Shown here in pieces: positions 47,057-58,449 of a stretch of DNA of 64,000 bases. Position numbers and translations under genes: made by a program. The stretch's first letter is position 1, and each line of letters starts with the position of its first letter. The notes under the pieces were generated by a model, which saw only the letters and a program-made list of their open reading frames with translations, was not told the origin of the DNA and ran no database searches. Source of the stretch: Tenrec ecaudatus (lineage: Eukaryota; Chordata; Mammalia; Afrosoricida; Tenrecidae); contig NC_134542.1 in the NCBI RefSeq assembly GCF_050624435.1, forward strand, positions 108,297,677-108,361,676, read 5' to 3'.

Positions 47057-47744
47057 ATATCTTGAATAGGGCTAGTAGTTCATTCACAGACTCAGTTTAT
47101 TCCAGAATAGGAATAAAATGGAAATACGGAATAGAAATAAAAATACACGAGCAATCATATGCATCTAGAGGGTTGGGCTCGCCAGTGCAGAATGAGGTGA
47201 CAGCAATAAAGAATATTTGAGCTAAGGGGTGAGAGATATAATCAAGGTTCTGTCATGTTACCAGTCCAAATTTTAAGATACCAAGAAATAGTTATTAGCA
47301 AACTTCATGTTCTAACAGCTTTATAAAGACATGAGATACCTCTTACAAACAGTTACAATAAAGAACACACAATAGATGATTAATTTAGAAAGGTTAAATG
47401 AGTCTTAGAAACAAAAGGAAAACATACTTACACATCTAAAAAGGAATGTTTACCCACAGTGAAACACAAGAATAAGCGTGACTAGTGAATGCAGTTAAAT
47501 CGTCTTTTTCTCAGACAAGTAGGTGTCAGATTCCTTCTAGAAAAGCCAGCGATGTTAAACTGCTTCTCTTTTCCTTTACTTATCACGACATTTGATCAAT
47601 TAGTAATAAGGTCAAGTCATTGGCCATGCCTCATTCCCCCTGACCCCATGAGTCTGCATAACTACTTGCTATCGTGACCGCTCATTCGGGTGAGTGACCA
47701 GAATGAATTGGAGGTGAAGAATTATTCTAACCAAACCAAAACAA
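47057..47744. other. Unassigned interval
   Basis: No feature supported. Confidence 0.4.
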
Positions 47745-47905
47745 AACCATGAAATCATTGGTTATTTATAAGGACACTAAATGACAGAATAGAACTGAGT
47801 TTCCAAGAGTGTAAATATTTATAAGAGCCAAATGTTTCAAAAATATTTACAACAGCAGGCGGTGGTTTCTAACTGTTGGGGTGAGCAGCCCAACTAACCC
47901 CCCCT
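47745..47905 (-). mobile_element. AfroSINE, antisense, decayed
   Basis: AAATGACAGAATAGAACTGAG, TTTCCAAGAGTGTAAATAT, GGCGGTGGTTTCTAACTG, GTGAGCAGCCCAAC. Confidence 0.7.
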
Positions 47906-48236
47906 CTACACTGTCAGACCCGCACCTCACTCAAGATCAGACGGGGCCGTGGTCAGTCCCTTTCTAGTTTTGTACTATTGCTCATCTTTGTGTTTGGTTT
48001 GGTAGTGAGAAAGAGCGGGTCAAGCCTTAAAACTCATGCCCTTCAAAAGAGAAATGACTTCCATGTTTTATAGGTTTTCAAAAGACAGTTTTAGGAGGAT
48101 TTTTGAAATTTCTGAGAAAACTGTTTTATGAACTTTTCAAAGTGCTTTAATATATGTCACACTTAGTTGTAATATAAAAACATACAAGTTATCTGAGTAT
48201 AATGGGTGTTATGAGAACCATTTAGATGCAAATTAA

Positions 48237-48410
48237 GTTCTCTGGGCAGCTCAGTCAGTTTGCAAATGATTGCTAAACTAAAGGTTAGCGGTTCAAACCC
48301 AGCCGGCATTCTCGCATGAGCAAAGCACTGGCAATCTGGTTCTGTGCAGATTACAGCCGAGAATACCTTGTGGAGCCATTCCGCTCTGGAGACAGCTCAA
48401 ACCAACACTT
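48237..48410 (+). mobile_element. AfroSINE, sense, well-kept tRNA head
   Basis: CAGCTCAGTCAGTTTGCAAA with GTTAGCGGTTCAAACCCAGC preserves A-box and B-box (GGTTCAAAC) promoter elements of the tRNA ancestor. The body AATCTGGTTCTGTGCAGATT and ACAGCCGAGAATACC follows, truncated tail. Confidence 0.75.
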
Positions 48411-49439
48411 CTTCAACAGTGTTCTTAGGTAAACATATATTGTCACAATTCTCAAAAACTGATCTCATGGAAATCGATGTACTCTCGTGTTATTTTCTAA
48501 TGATACAAATTGAAGTATATATCAAAATGTTCCTATAGGTTGACTTAAAAGTATTTCAAAAATTTTCTAGTCAAAGTTATATGTATACTTAATTTCTATA
48601 GTCCTTAAAAACTATATTATTTTGCAGTTTATTTGCCAGATTTCAAGTATTACAGCTCAGTGAGACAGAATCCTTTAATAAATCTTGAATAAATAACTTG
48701 CCTTTTCTGTGCTTTTGACTTTTTGCACTGGAAAATATTCGTGATTAACAGCATCTTCTGAGGTTATCCCAGATAAGACACTTGGAAAGTCTTTTCAAGT
48801 CTTCAGATGATGGCTCATATATAAATTCAAGTTACAGACATCAGTATGCTTTAATAGAATATTTCTGTGATGATTATAACTCCAGAAATACATATTTGAC
48901 TATTTCAATTCATCATTGGTTGAAACATTTTTTAAGGACTAAGCAACTCATCTGCAATCTTATCATCTATTCACTATGACAGGCTTGACCTTCAGGAGTC
49001 GATTTTCCTATTATTCCTTTGATACATGAGTTTTATGACTTCTTTCTGTTTCCATAAAAAATAAGCTTCTCAGGTGTAAGATGTTATCTTAGCGTGAGAC
49101 ACAGACACTAGACTATATTTGTTCCATCTGAGGATCCCATAATGTAAACCTTGTGTCAGAATACTGGCTGTGCAAGGACCTTCACTAGGGTTTCAGTATC
49201 TAATCATTTTTATACACTATCCATTGGCTTTCAGAGGCTCAGTCCTCTGAAGTGAACAGCCATTTCATTCATCATAAATTATCGGATGAGTAATAGTTTT
49301 AGGTAATTAAATTCAATCTGACAATTGTGGCATGAGTTTTCTCATACATAAATAATTGTTTTCCAGTGTTTATAACTTATAATTGAATCATTAGGATCCC
49401 GAGGATACTATGTGACAATTATTTTGCAGTCTTTTAAAA
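48411..49439. other. Unassigned AT-rich interval
   Basis: No feature supported. Confidence 0.4.
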
Positions 49440-49600
49440 CCGCCTATTGACAATTGATTCAGAGTGACCCTATGGAACGGCCTCTCTGGGTTTTTGAGAC
49501 TGTCAATATTTGCAGGACCAGAATGCATCTTTCTCTTGGTTTTAAACTGCTGAGTTTACAACAAGCAGCCCCAAATCCATAACCTAGGACAAGAGTCAGA
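49440..49600 (-). mobile_element. AfroSINE, antisense
   Basis: TTGATTCAGAGTGACCCTAT, GTTTTTGAGACTGTCAATAT, TTTTAAACTGCTGAGTTTAC. Confidence 0.78.
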
Positions 49601-49819
49601 AATGACTTAATGACCATGAACATATTTATCTGTTCATTTGTTTGTTTTAAGGTACATCTATTTTAGAATCTTAGTTTCCAATTTATACATTGATAATCAA
49701 GATTTTTGAATTGTTATTATGCCTGGCATAAGTGAGAAATCAGAATACAGAAAGGGTTCAGAAAAGAGAAGCATTATACCTCTGGAGTCCAAGAAGAATC
49801 TCAAATTTGTTTTGTTTTA

Positions 49820-50003
49820 ATAAAAAACACATTGCCATAGAGTTGATTCCTCCTCACGGTGACCCTACAGGACAGGAATGCCTGTGGTTTCCCAGGACTG
49901 CAACGCTGTATGGAATTGGAAGCATCAGCATTCTCTGCTGGAGAGGCTGGTGGTTTTGAACTGCTGGCTTTGCAGGCAGCAGTCCAATGCACGAGGCTCC
50001 TTT
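49820..50003 (-). mobile_element. AfroSINE, antisense
   Basis: CATTGCCATAGAGTTGATTC, CCTCACGGTGACCCTACAGG, GCTGGTGGTTTTGAACTGC, CAATGCACGAGGCTCC. Overlapping short open frames on both strands here are only SINE shadows. Confidence 0.9.
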
Positions 50004-51274
50004 ACTATCACCCATTACCTTGGAAGGTACCAGCATCCTCTGGTATTGATTTCTTTCCCTCAAAATAACCGTGGGATCCTAGAGTGATGAGACAGCGAAT
50101 ACAATCGCTTTGATGATGAAAAACCCTATGTGCAGATGCATAGTTGAGCACAGATAGATTTACCAGTCAGACCTGTTGCCTTAATTTACTGGGAAAATAG
50201 AGGATAGATCCTTTGTAAAGCCCACAAAATAAGACCAAGGGGTTGTTTGCCGTTGGCAGACTAAAGTTGAATTAAATTAAATGATATATCGGATTATCTG
50301 GAACTGAACATTTGAATTCTTGGGTAGCTATCTTTCCGAAGAGTTATAAATGTCTTGTTATCTTTAAATCTCTAGATTATACCTTTCTATTTGCTTTATA
50401 AAATATCCACAAATATATTTATTATAAATGATGTGATGATGTTTCCTGTTTGTTTTTTATTTCAGAAACATCTCATGATGCCTGCCCTACTTCGTGCCCC
50501 TTTGGTGCCTGTGTTAACATACCTCTTATCTGTGAAACAACACAACGGTGTGCCATCTGGCCTGGGACCTACCATTAGGCCATCATACGTAGACACAGAA
50601 ATCACTTTCTCCACTGTAGCCACCAGGGTTGTCTTAATGTGTCCGCAGCATTGCTTTCTAGTAAACTCAGTGAACTGAAGCTACATACATGTGTTCCATC
50701 ATTTTCCTGCCATTCTCAGTATATTTTTCATCATTTTATATACAATTCATTGGGGCTTTGTTATGGGTTGTCCATATTCTAGCACAGGGGACTTATTGTG
50801 AGCCTATGAAGTACTGTCCATGTCCTGGACGGGGAGCCTCATTGACCTAGTAGCTCTCTCAAAGCATCTGACAAAGTCACGTGGAAGATCGTGGAAGTAC
50901 ACTAGCTTCCACAAGATCATCAAACGCCAGTGGTGCTCAATTTGAGCGTCAGATATCTTTACACCTTCTTTGATTTTATCAGCTGCCCTTTTCATGTTAT
51001 CTCTTTACTGAAATTTAATGACAAGAGGAAGCTTAATTTTTAAACTAACAGAGGAGGCTACTATAGATGGTTGTACAGAGACAGAGAAGTCTGAAACTTA
51101 AGACTGAAATCCATCCATCTATATTGGTGGTTTCAATTTTATTAAATGATATCAAATAGCTTTCCCAAGTTGGTTTTACCGTCAGTGTTGCTGGGATATC
51201 GAGTGTGTTTGGCTTCATTTACAGAATTTGGTATTATCCATATTCCATATACATTTACAATGTATATATTTATC
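50004..51274. other. Unassigned interval
   Basis: AT-rich on the left; 50460-50690 has more balanced composition (see rejected items). No gene supported. Confidence 0.45.
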
Positions 51275-51720
51275 TATCTTTGTTGTTGTTGTTGTTTTTA
51301 GGTACCTTATAGAAAGTTCTGGCTCTTGGTGACCTGATGTGCAACAGAAGAAAACATGGCCAAATGTGTGTCACTCTCAAAATTGTTGATATATTAGAAC
51401 CCAATATCTGGGTTCATGACGGATTCTCTCTCCTGATTTCTCTCCTCTGCTAAGCGTGGGGTCAGCTCCAGGGGCGATCTCTCCTCATATCGTTCCCAGG
51501 GTCAAAGACGAGACACAGACTGCCCATCTTTGCTTCTAAGAACATTTTGGCTGAAATTATTCAAGATGGTTTTATTCATTGTTTTCTGGAATATACACTA
51601 GCATCATTAATCAAATACATCAATTCTTTTGTCTTCCTTGCTCATTGTCCACCTTTCATCTCCATATGAAGCAACTGAAAAGACCATGGTTGTGTCCGAT
51701 TCAAGTTAGTCCTCCCGGTG
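51275..51720 (-). mobile_element. RTE/BovB-like LINE 3' end, antisense
   Basis: (GTT)n at 51280-51296, TTTTAGGTACCTTATAGAAAG, TGCCCATCTTTGCTTCTAAG, AACATTTTGGCTGAAATTAT, CTTGCTCATTGTCCACCTTT, CATCTCCATATGAAGCAACT, AAAGACCATGGTTGTG. Decayed. Confidence 0.75.
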
Positions 51721-51824
51721 ATAGGTATGAATACGCACATATACATGCACACGTACACACGGCAATATATAGAACAGTGTATAAGACAAAATTGTATAGT
51801 TTATCAGTTTTGAAAATGCAAAAA

Positions 51825-52002
51825 CTTACTGACAGCATGTCGATCCTGGCTCATGTTGTGTCTTAGGACAGGGCGGAATACCTCTGTGGGTGTCAGAGAC
51901 TAGAAAGCCTCCTCTTTTCCCTGCAACGTGGGTGGCGGTTTGGGACTGCGGACCTTTCTATGTGGAGCTCAATGCATCCCCACTGCAGCACCAGGGGTCC
52001 TT
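51825..52002 (-). mobile_element. AfroSINE, antisense
   Basis: TTACTGACAGCATGTCGATC, GGGTGTCAGAGACTAGAAAG, GGTTTGGGACTGCGGACC, GCAGCACCAGGGGTCC. Confidence 0.82.
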
Positions 52003-53288
52003 ATTGAGATGCCACACTCCTGTGATTGTAACCTAACTTTGTGTATCAATTATGCCTGCTGCCCAGATGCTCTTTCATGCTCTGCTGAAGCAAAATTCTC
52101 TTCTCTTAAACGCCATCTAACACTACACGGACCCACAAGAAGAAACCCTCCTGAGTAGCTAGCTTTGTTCTCCAGAGGTTTACCCAATCCAATTATTCTA
52201 TTTTGTTGTCGTTGTTTTTATTGATTGAAATGAACTTGTTTGTCACTAAAGACTCCAAGTCCATTTCAGTTTGACTTTTCCTCCCTTTTTTCTTTAAGCC
52301 ACTCACACCGCTGTTTAGGTTTGAGGGCTAGGAATCTAGTGATCCAATTGTTTTAAGTCACCCTCTCACCAGACATGCAAATAGGTTTTCCCATTTTCTT
52401 CTGGTTTCTGAGTGAGAATTTTGTTTCTGTTGTTGTTAGATTTCTGTATGAAATGAATTGCTGCTAGAGTTTATTCTTGACTTTTAAACTTTCTTTCTTC
52501 CAGATACTTACCAAAGGGCTGACAAACAATCCTGCCTTCTAAAGACAGTCAAGGTGAACATTATTTATTCCAATGCTATTCCAGTAATATTTAAACACCT
52601 CCACATCCATGAATCCTAGAAGGATGCTTCGCATGCAGAAGGGTCTTTTCATTTTCCGAGCAGTATCTGGCATACGCAGAGAGGTCAGGTATTATACGAA
52701 GATAATAAAAATAAAGCAGCTTGGCACAAAGAAAGGACCTATTATTAATTGTTTGAGAGAGGCTCTCCGTGTCGTGAAAGAAAGGCGCTGCAATCTGCAG
52801 GTTTTCCTAGAAGCGTACTGCTAAGAGAAAACTGAGAAACCTCCTAATCCAATTCCTTGAGGTTTATAAAGGAGAACTGATGTTCTGGTCACCCCTGTAT
52901 TCATATGTGATTTTTTTTTCCTTATCAGGAAAAATGTAACAAAAGAAAGTTTTTACTTTCACATTTTTAAGTTTAAAAACCTTATATGTAGGCACCATGA
53001 ACCTTGCAATAACTGTACAATGAACTTTCACATAAGCAATACCTGGAATTGACCGGAGTCACTTGTCCTGTCCCCTAGAAATGTTAATACAGGAACTATT
53101 ATAAATACTCTTGAGCTTCTGCCTGACCTTTGTAGCCAAGTTTGAACACATAGGTCACCGCTGCCCTACATTTAGCCTGTAGTCTTCCGGTTCATCCAAA
53201 AGTATTATTGTATATGTTTATATTTTCCCTATTTTTTATGGGTAACATACTAGGACGAAGATGAGGGGAGAAAGGAGAGAGAAGAGGG

Positions 53289-53291
<3 letters not shown>
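52003..53291. other. Unassigned interval
   Basis: No feature supported. A short 71-codon frame near 52609-52824 is Arg/Lys-rich but unrecognised. Confidence 0.4.

Positions 53292-53363
<72 letters not shown>
53292..53363 (+). repeat. (AG)36 microsatellite
   Basis: Uninterrupted AG dinucleotide over 72 bp, a perfect polypurine mirror repeat. The RE-rich and SL-rich open frames here are artefacts of the repeat. Confidence 0.98.
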
Positions 53364-53366
<3 letters not shown>

Positions 53367-53960
53367 GGTGCCCAGGTAGAGACTTTCTGTACAGAGTGGG
53401 GGATGGGCACAGGCTCATGGTGGAGGTGGGCCTTGGGAGGAGGAAGGAGGCTGGCAGGATGGGGGTGCATGGCTCCCTGGTGGGCATCCCATAGCAGAGC
53501 AGAGCAGCTGGCCACCTGCCTCTTTAGAGGTCAAAGCTGATGCTGGGTGCGGAGGAGGGTAGGCATAAAGAGGAGCTGCCCTGCAATTGTCCCCAGTGGG
53601 TGCCCGCTGTGCGCTCAGGCTTGCAGGAGTGCTGAATCACTCCAAAGTGACTCTGCACTGGTCAGGGGTCCGAGGGGGCCACTCGTGGCATTGGCTCCCA
53701 GGGGGAAAGCCACTAGACCTGACAATCCTCGCCAGCAGTCTTGGCTGACCTCCACAGGCCTGGTTGTGGCCCCTCCTCCCTAGCTCTGCCCATTCCCACA
53801 ATCTGGAATCTGGAGGGTCCTTGGTCTCCTTGGCTGTGAAGCTGTTGCTCTGGCTTCCTTCTCGCGGTGCTGTCCCCTGGTCCTCCGGGAGGAGTCATCT
53901 TTGCTTGTTACCTAGCATCCACCTTCCCTCGGCGCTATGGACCGGGCGACTTGATGATGT
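53364..53960. other. G+C-rich segment of unknown nature
   Basis: Clearly more G+C- and CpG-rich than its surroundings (GTGGAGGTGGGCCTTGGGAG, CCGAGGGGGCCACTCGTGG, CTCGGCGCTATGGACCGGG). Short frames on both strands have no recognisable domain. It could be part of an unrecognised LTR or retroelement, a retrocopy, or a small CpG-containing island. Confidence 0.4.
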
Positions 53961-54229
53961 ATGTCATCTCTTAGAACCCCTATGGATGCAGTTCCATTTA
54001 TTATATACTGACATGCTTAATATGGAGATCAGAGATCCCAGATACATTCACATGCGACAATAAAGGAAGAAGGCGAGCCTGACGCTGGGAGAGTAAAAGC
54101 ACACGGTTGGCTTCATTGCCAGAGATCTGGACTGTGCCCCATCACCGTCATTGATCATTTAGTTAAGGATCCAGTAAGTGGGCCCGATCAGAAGGGAGAA
54201 ATTAAATCCGGGAAACCGAACTGTAAAGT

Positions 54230-54832
54230 CAAATGGAAACCAGATACTCGGATAACTAGAGAATCCCTGACCTGTTGCCAGGAACTATCTTTAAATCTGG
54301 AACGGAAACTCTCCCTTGGAGTCTTTGTTTAACTAAACAATAGTTTAATGCAAGCAATCCTGTTATCCCTCCACCTCACTCTACTAACCATCGATATACT
54401 CTCTCTACATGAGTGAAAACTGGCAACAGCTAATGTCAAGTACAAACCAGCACTTTAAAGGAAAAGCCAAAGCCCACAGCAGTAGCATCAAGCTGATTTA
54501 GATTCTTAGGAATGTTACACAGGGCTTTTGAAACTGTAAATTTTGGGGGGAATGACCAACCAGACTGTTATCCTGAACAGCAGCTAAGGAGTTTGAATGG
54601 TGCACCTGGATGGTAGCAGGACCACCTGGTTTGCAGGACCACCAGCACCAAGAGCCCACAGCATTGGTGATGAAGCATCAAGTGTGTGTAGAGATAGGAT
54701 GGTGACACTGTGTAAAGTAAGTAACAACTGCTATTGAACTGTTGATGTACAAGTTGTGAGTGGATCTATGTTCACATGTGTATATTATTACCAATAATAA
54801 AATATTTTTAAAAAGTAGTGTCAATTACTGTA
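54230..54832 (+). mobile_element. Afrotherian LINE 3' end, same family as 29.8-30.1 kb
   Basis: GGAACTATCTTTAAATCTGG, AACTCTCCCTTGGAGTC, AACTAAACAATAGTTTAATG, CAATGTCAC-type region near 54700, TGATGTACAAGTTGTGAGTG, GTGTATATTATTACC and the terminal AATAATAAAATATTTTTAAA with polyadenylation signal and A-rich end. Family name not known to me. Confidence 0.6.
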
Positions 54833-56211
54833 TAGGAATGCTCTTTAACTTTTCTTTATGCTTATCTCATTTGTAGAAACTCATTTTGAAAATGTATAGG
54901 CTCACTCACAATAGTCCTTAAGGTCTAAAACTGTAAGGTTTGTTTAGAAGGAAACATATGTTGAACTATAGACAATTCTATCACTTCCTTTCTGTGTATA
55001 TGTTAAATTTAAACTATTCAATTTAAAATACCCTTTCTATGGTAAAGTCTTTTTATATAAATATTTTACACATCAACATTCATTTTCTCCAACGTTTTCT
55101 ATCACTCTTGTTATAGCATAATAGTTTTCTAAAAATCAGTTCTAAGTTTTTTTACATTTAACATTCAGTTATATTAACCTGGCAGAAACACCGCATGTCC
55201 AAGATCTATCAGTCTCCCTTCTCACTTTCTTTCATCTCCTCTCTCCTAAACTAGCTCCCTTCAGTGTTGAATTTGGTTTGCTAATGAGGTTTTACATAAA
55301 ATTTCTGCATCAATATTCATCAGTAAATTTGGTCTATGACTTGTTTGTGCATTATCTTTGTCCAATCATAACATTATGATTGTATCACATAGAAAAAGTA
55401 GCATCATAATTTATTTATGTGTAGTTGTCTCTTTGACTGTGTGTAAGTATGGATTCTGGGCTTCTCTCTCTTGGGAGAAAAATGGAGTTTGTATCATCTC
55501 CATTTTTTTTACTACCAATATAACTTTTATTTCTATTAATATAATCCGATTTTCAAATAGTCCTATTAATTTTTGATAATTTTTATTTTTCTGAATATTT
55601 TTCTTAGCATTAAGATACTGTTTTCTACTAATCACATAAAACCTTTGACATTTTATCTCTATTATTTCTTCTAGTTATAATTATATACATGTTCTTAATT
55701 ACCATATATTGTAGTTTTTCAAAGAACCAAATTCTGTCCCAGATATTACTCACCTCTTTTTGTTTTGTTTCTAATTTTCCATTCTTGCTTTCGCATCTTT
55801 CTTTCTTTCCATTTTGGTAGTTTATGGACAATATTTCCGTTGTTTTCTACAAACTTTGATACTTTTGCTGTACGTACACATAGCCTTTATGTAATTATTT
55901 GTGTGAAACTGTCTGTTTGTTATAAAATAATACAAATGTATAAACCCACCATTTACTATAAAGCTGGGGCTTGTAAAAGCAATTACATATACTTCTGTGG
56001 TCTCCTACAATCTCATCTCTCACTTTCCCCTTAAAAAAACAACCTGTGAATTCAAAGTTCATGGTCCCCTGCTTTCTTTTTCTACACTTTAATGCATGTT
56101 TTATGTTATTTCTAAATTACATGATACTTGTTTTCAATATTTCATAAAGCAATTTTTGTTCCTCTTAATACTTAGGGACACATTTAAAGCCAATATACAT
56201 ATTCATTCATT
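54833..56211. other. Unassigned AT-rich interval
   Basis: Very AT-rich on both strands; no supported feature. Confidence 0.45.
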
Positions 56212-56252
56212 TGTGTGTGTGTGTGTGCACACGTGCGTGCACACACGCGCGT
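56212..56252 (+). repeat. Alternating purine-pyrimidine tract, Z-DNA candidate
   Basis: 41 bp of unbroken alternation: (TG)n, then CACACGTGCGTGCACACACG and CGCG. Includes several CpG steps and a GTGTGTGCACAC palindrome. Confidence 0.9.
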
Positions 56253-56269
56253 TATTCAAGCTCACTACT

Positions 56270-56360
56270 TCTGGCTGTTACAGCTCTGCGCTGTCCCATA
56301 AGGTCACTGGGAGCCAGAAGTGGCCCTATGGCAGGGAATTTTGGTTCTGGTTCGTGCCTC
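56270..56360 (+). mobile_element. AfroSINE 3' part, sense
   Basis: GCTGTTACAGCTCTGCGCTG, TCCCATAAGGTCACTGGGAG, CCTATGGCAGGGAATTTTGG with the TTGGTTCTGGTT tail. Confidence 0.75.
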
Positions 56361-56429
56361 TTGGATGTTTGTTTCAATGCCATCATCTATTGGTCATATA
56401 CTACTTCCTGAACATCATCCAATTCCTCT

Positions 56430-56700
56430 GGGTGCATTGACTGTGTATTCCTCCTAGCTTTTTGGATACTTCCCGTGCCATTCAATATTTTGCCATAGAA
56501 TCCTTCAGTATTCCAGCTCAAGACTTGAATTCCTTTCGGCTAGAATAACTGAGTACAATCTTAACTTTCAATTTTCTATCTCTAGACTTCACAGATTTCA
56601 TTAACTTATTCTTGAAATATTCTGTTCAGCTCTCTTAGTTCATCATTTTTCCGTTAGCTATTCTTTTCTGACCCTCATTTGGGTCTTTTCTGCTGTTATT
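56430..56700 (-). mobile_element. RTE/BovB-like LINE fragment, antisense
   Basis: GACTGTGTATTCCTCCTAGC, CCATTCAATATTTTGCCATAG, AATCCTTCAGTATTCCAGCTC, TCTGTTCAGCTCTCTTAGTTC. Same ORF region as 1-475 and 33.9-34.2 kb. Confidence 0.82.
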
Positions 56701-57699
56701 TTTGTGATCACTTGCTTGCTTTCCATACCCATAGTGATTTTTCTCTTTTGGGGGTCGTGGTGGTGGTGGTGAGTTTATCTCTTTGGGAAATAAAGATGCA
56801 CTGAAATTCACAATTGTGATGGAAGATTTGTCTATTCTATTTTGCAAGCCTGTCAATCTGTCTTAAATATTTAAAGCAATGCTATATATTCCTGATGATT
56901 TGAAACTTTTGCTAGTACTTTAACAGAATCATTTTAACAGCTTTCCCCCACTATTTTTACTTTCAAACACTCTGTGTCCTTATGTTTTAAGTATGCTTCC
57001 ATATCAAGACTTATGCGGGTTTATTTTTTCTCAAGATGATATTTGTTTTTTTAATATACCTGTACATAGTTCATGCACTTATCTAATCAGATATACCCAG
57101 ATCTAGTTTATCTTTTGATTATTTTCTAATAGTTCTATGTTTTCTTTTTTCTTCAGTTCTTCCTATTTATATTTATTTTTTGAATTAATATACCCCTTCT
57201 GACAAATAAAAACTTTAGGACAATCTCTCCTCCTTCAATTCTTCTTTCTAATGAAGGTGGAAATGCTGTCTAGAATTTTATTTGGAATTGCTATAGGTAA
57301 ATTTTTGTACTTAGCAAGTGTTCTTAAGAGAGCAGCATACTTTACCATGATTTTGCATCATATTTATTTAATGTTTCTTCTAGTACCTGAGGCTTTTATT
57401 TTTAATTTCATTACCACAGTAGCTTGTTCTGGCCTGATCAGGAAAATGCTGCAACCTGTTTAGGACTTCATACACAAGGTCTTTGCTTTCTTTTCTGTTG
57501 CTCTTAGATTTTTTGTCTGTCTTTCAAATTTTTATCTATTCATAGGAATATTCTTTATCTCTCCTTTTTGGTAACCCTTGGCCCATTTTATATGAATATA
57601 TATGCATATTTCTAGAAATATGCATATCCCACTACTTAGAATGTTATCTAAGTAATACCCTGAGGCATCCAATTCTGGCAGCAAACTTCCTAAAAGGAG
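56701..57699. other. Unassigned AT-rich interval
   Basis: No feature supported; may contain decayed RTE at its left edge. Confidence 0.4.
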
Positions 57700-57885
57700 T
57701 CTATCTGGCGTAGTATCATTGGATTGCTAACTGCAAGGTGAGCAGTTCCAAACCACCAGCCGCTCCTCAGGAGAAAGACTGTACTTTCTACTTACAGTCT
57801 TGGAAATTCATGGAAGCAGGTCTCCCCTGTCCTGTAGCATCACTGTGAGCCAGCATTGACTCCATGGCGATGAATTGGAGTGTTT
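57700..57885 (+). mobile_element. AfroSINE, sense, near full length
   Basis: CGTAGTATCATTGGATTGC, GGTGAGCAGTTCCAAACCAC, CAGCCGCTCCTCAGGAGAAA, CTTGGAAATTCATGG, CTGTCCTGTAGCATCACTG, GACTCCATGGCGATGAATTG. Confidence 0.92.
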
Positions 57886-58449
57886 GGAAAGGCACTCATA
57901 TCTCTCTCACTCTGTTTCATGGTTTGGCAAGCCCACTGCATACAACTCACTCACCACAGCCATCTCACACTGGTCTCTTGTTTCCTGCTGCCTTGCTAGT
58001 TCTCCCTCTTACAGATTTCTGGATCTGAGGTCTAGATGATTCTCAGTGCATGGACTTCTGATCCAAAAGACGCACATCACTCCATGCTCTTCTTGATAGT
58101 AAAGTGATCGAACTTAAACTTTCTAGGATTGGCCCTTATAAGCCTGGCAGAATGTCAAACTGACCAACTCCCAAACTGGACAATAATCAGTTAATGTGCA
58201 TAGGAAATTATCAATCTTCTGGCATGGTCACATAAACATATAGGGTAGTATTATATACTCTATTTGCATAATCATCACCTGTCATTTTATCAGAAGGTAA
58301 ATTCAAGACCAGAAAGATCATATACTAGCATTAAGAGAAACTCATTGCATATATATCTCCTTACATACTCAATGGGTCAGTAATTGTTGGTTAGATCCTT
58401 AGAATTAAGCAGCATTATATGGAGATACTGCTTAGAGTGTAACAGATAT
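57886..58449. other. Unassigned interval
   Basis: No feature supported. Confidence 0.4.

Noticed and set aside
48237..48310. tRNA gene candidate with GGTTCAAAC B-box
   Set aside because: It continues directly into the AfroSINE body and cannot form a complete cloverleaf, so it is a SINE head, not a tRNA gene.
50460..50680. Possible exon after a TTTTTTATTTCAG acceptor, with a Cys-rich 37-codon frame
   Set aside because: The frame stops early, no convincing donor follows, and no known domain spacing of cysteines is met. A 95-codon frame in another phase is equally plausible by chance.
53261..53494. Arg/Glu- and Ser/Leu-repeat open frames
   Set aside because: They are translations of the (AG)n microsatellite.
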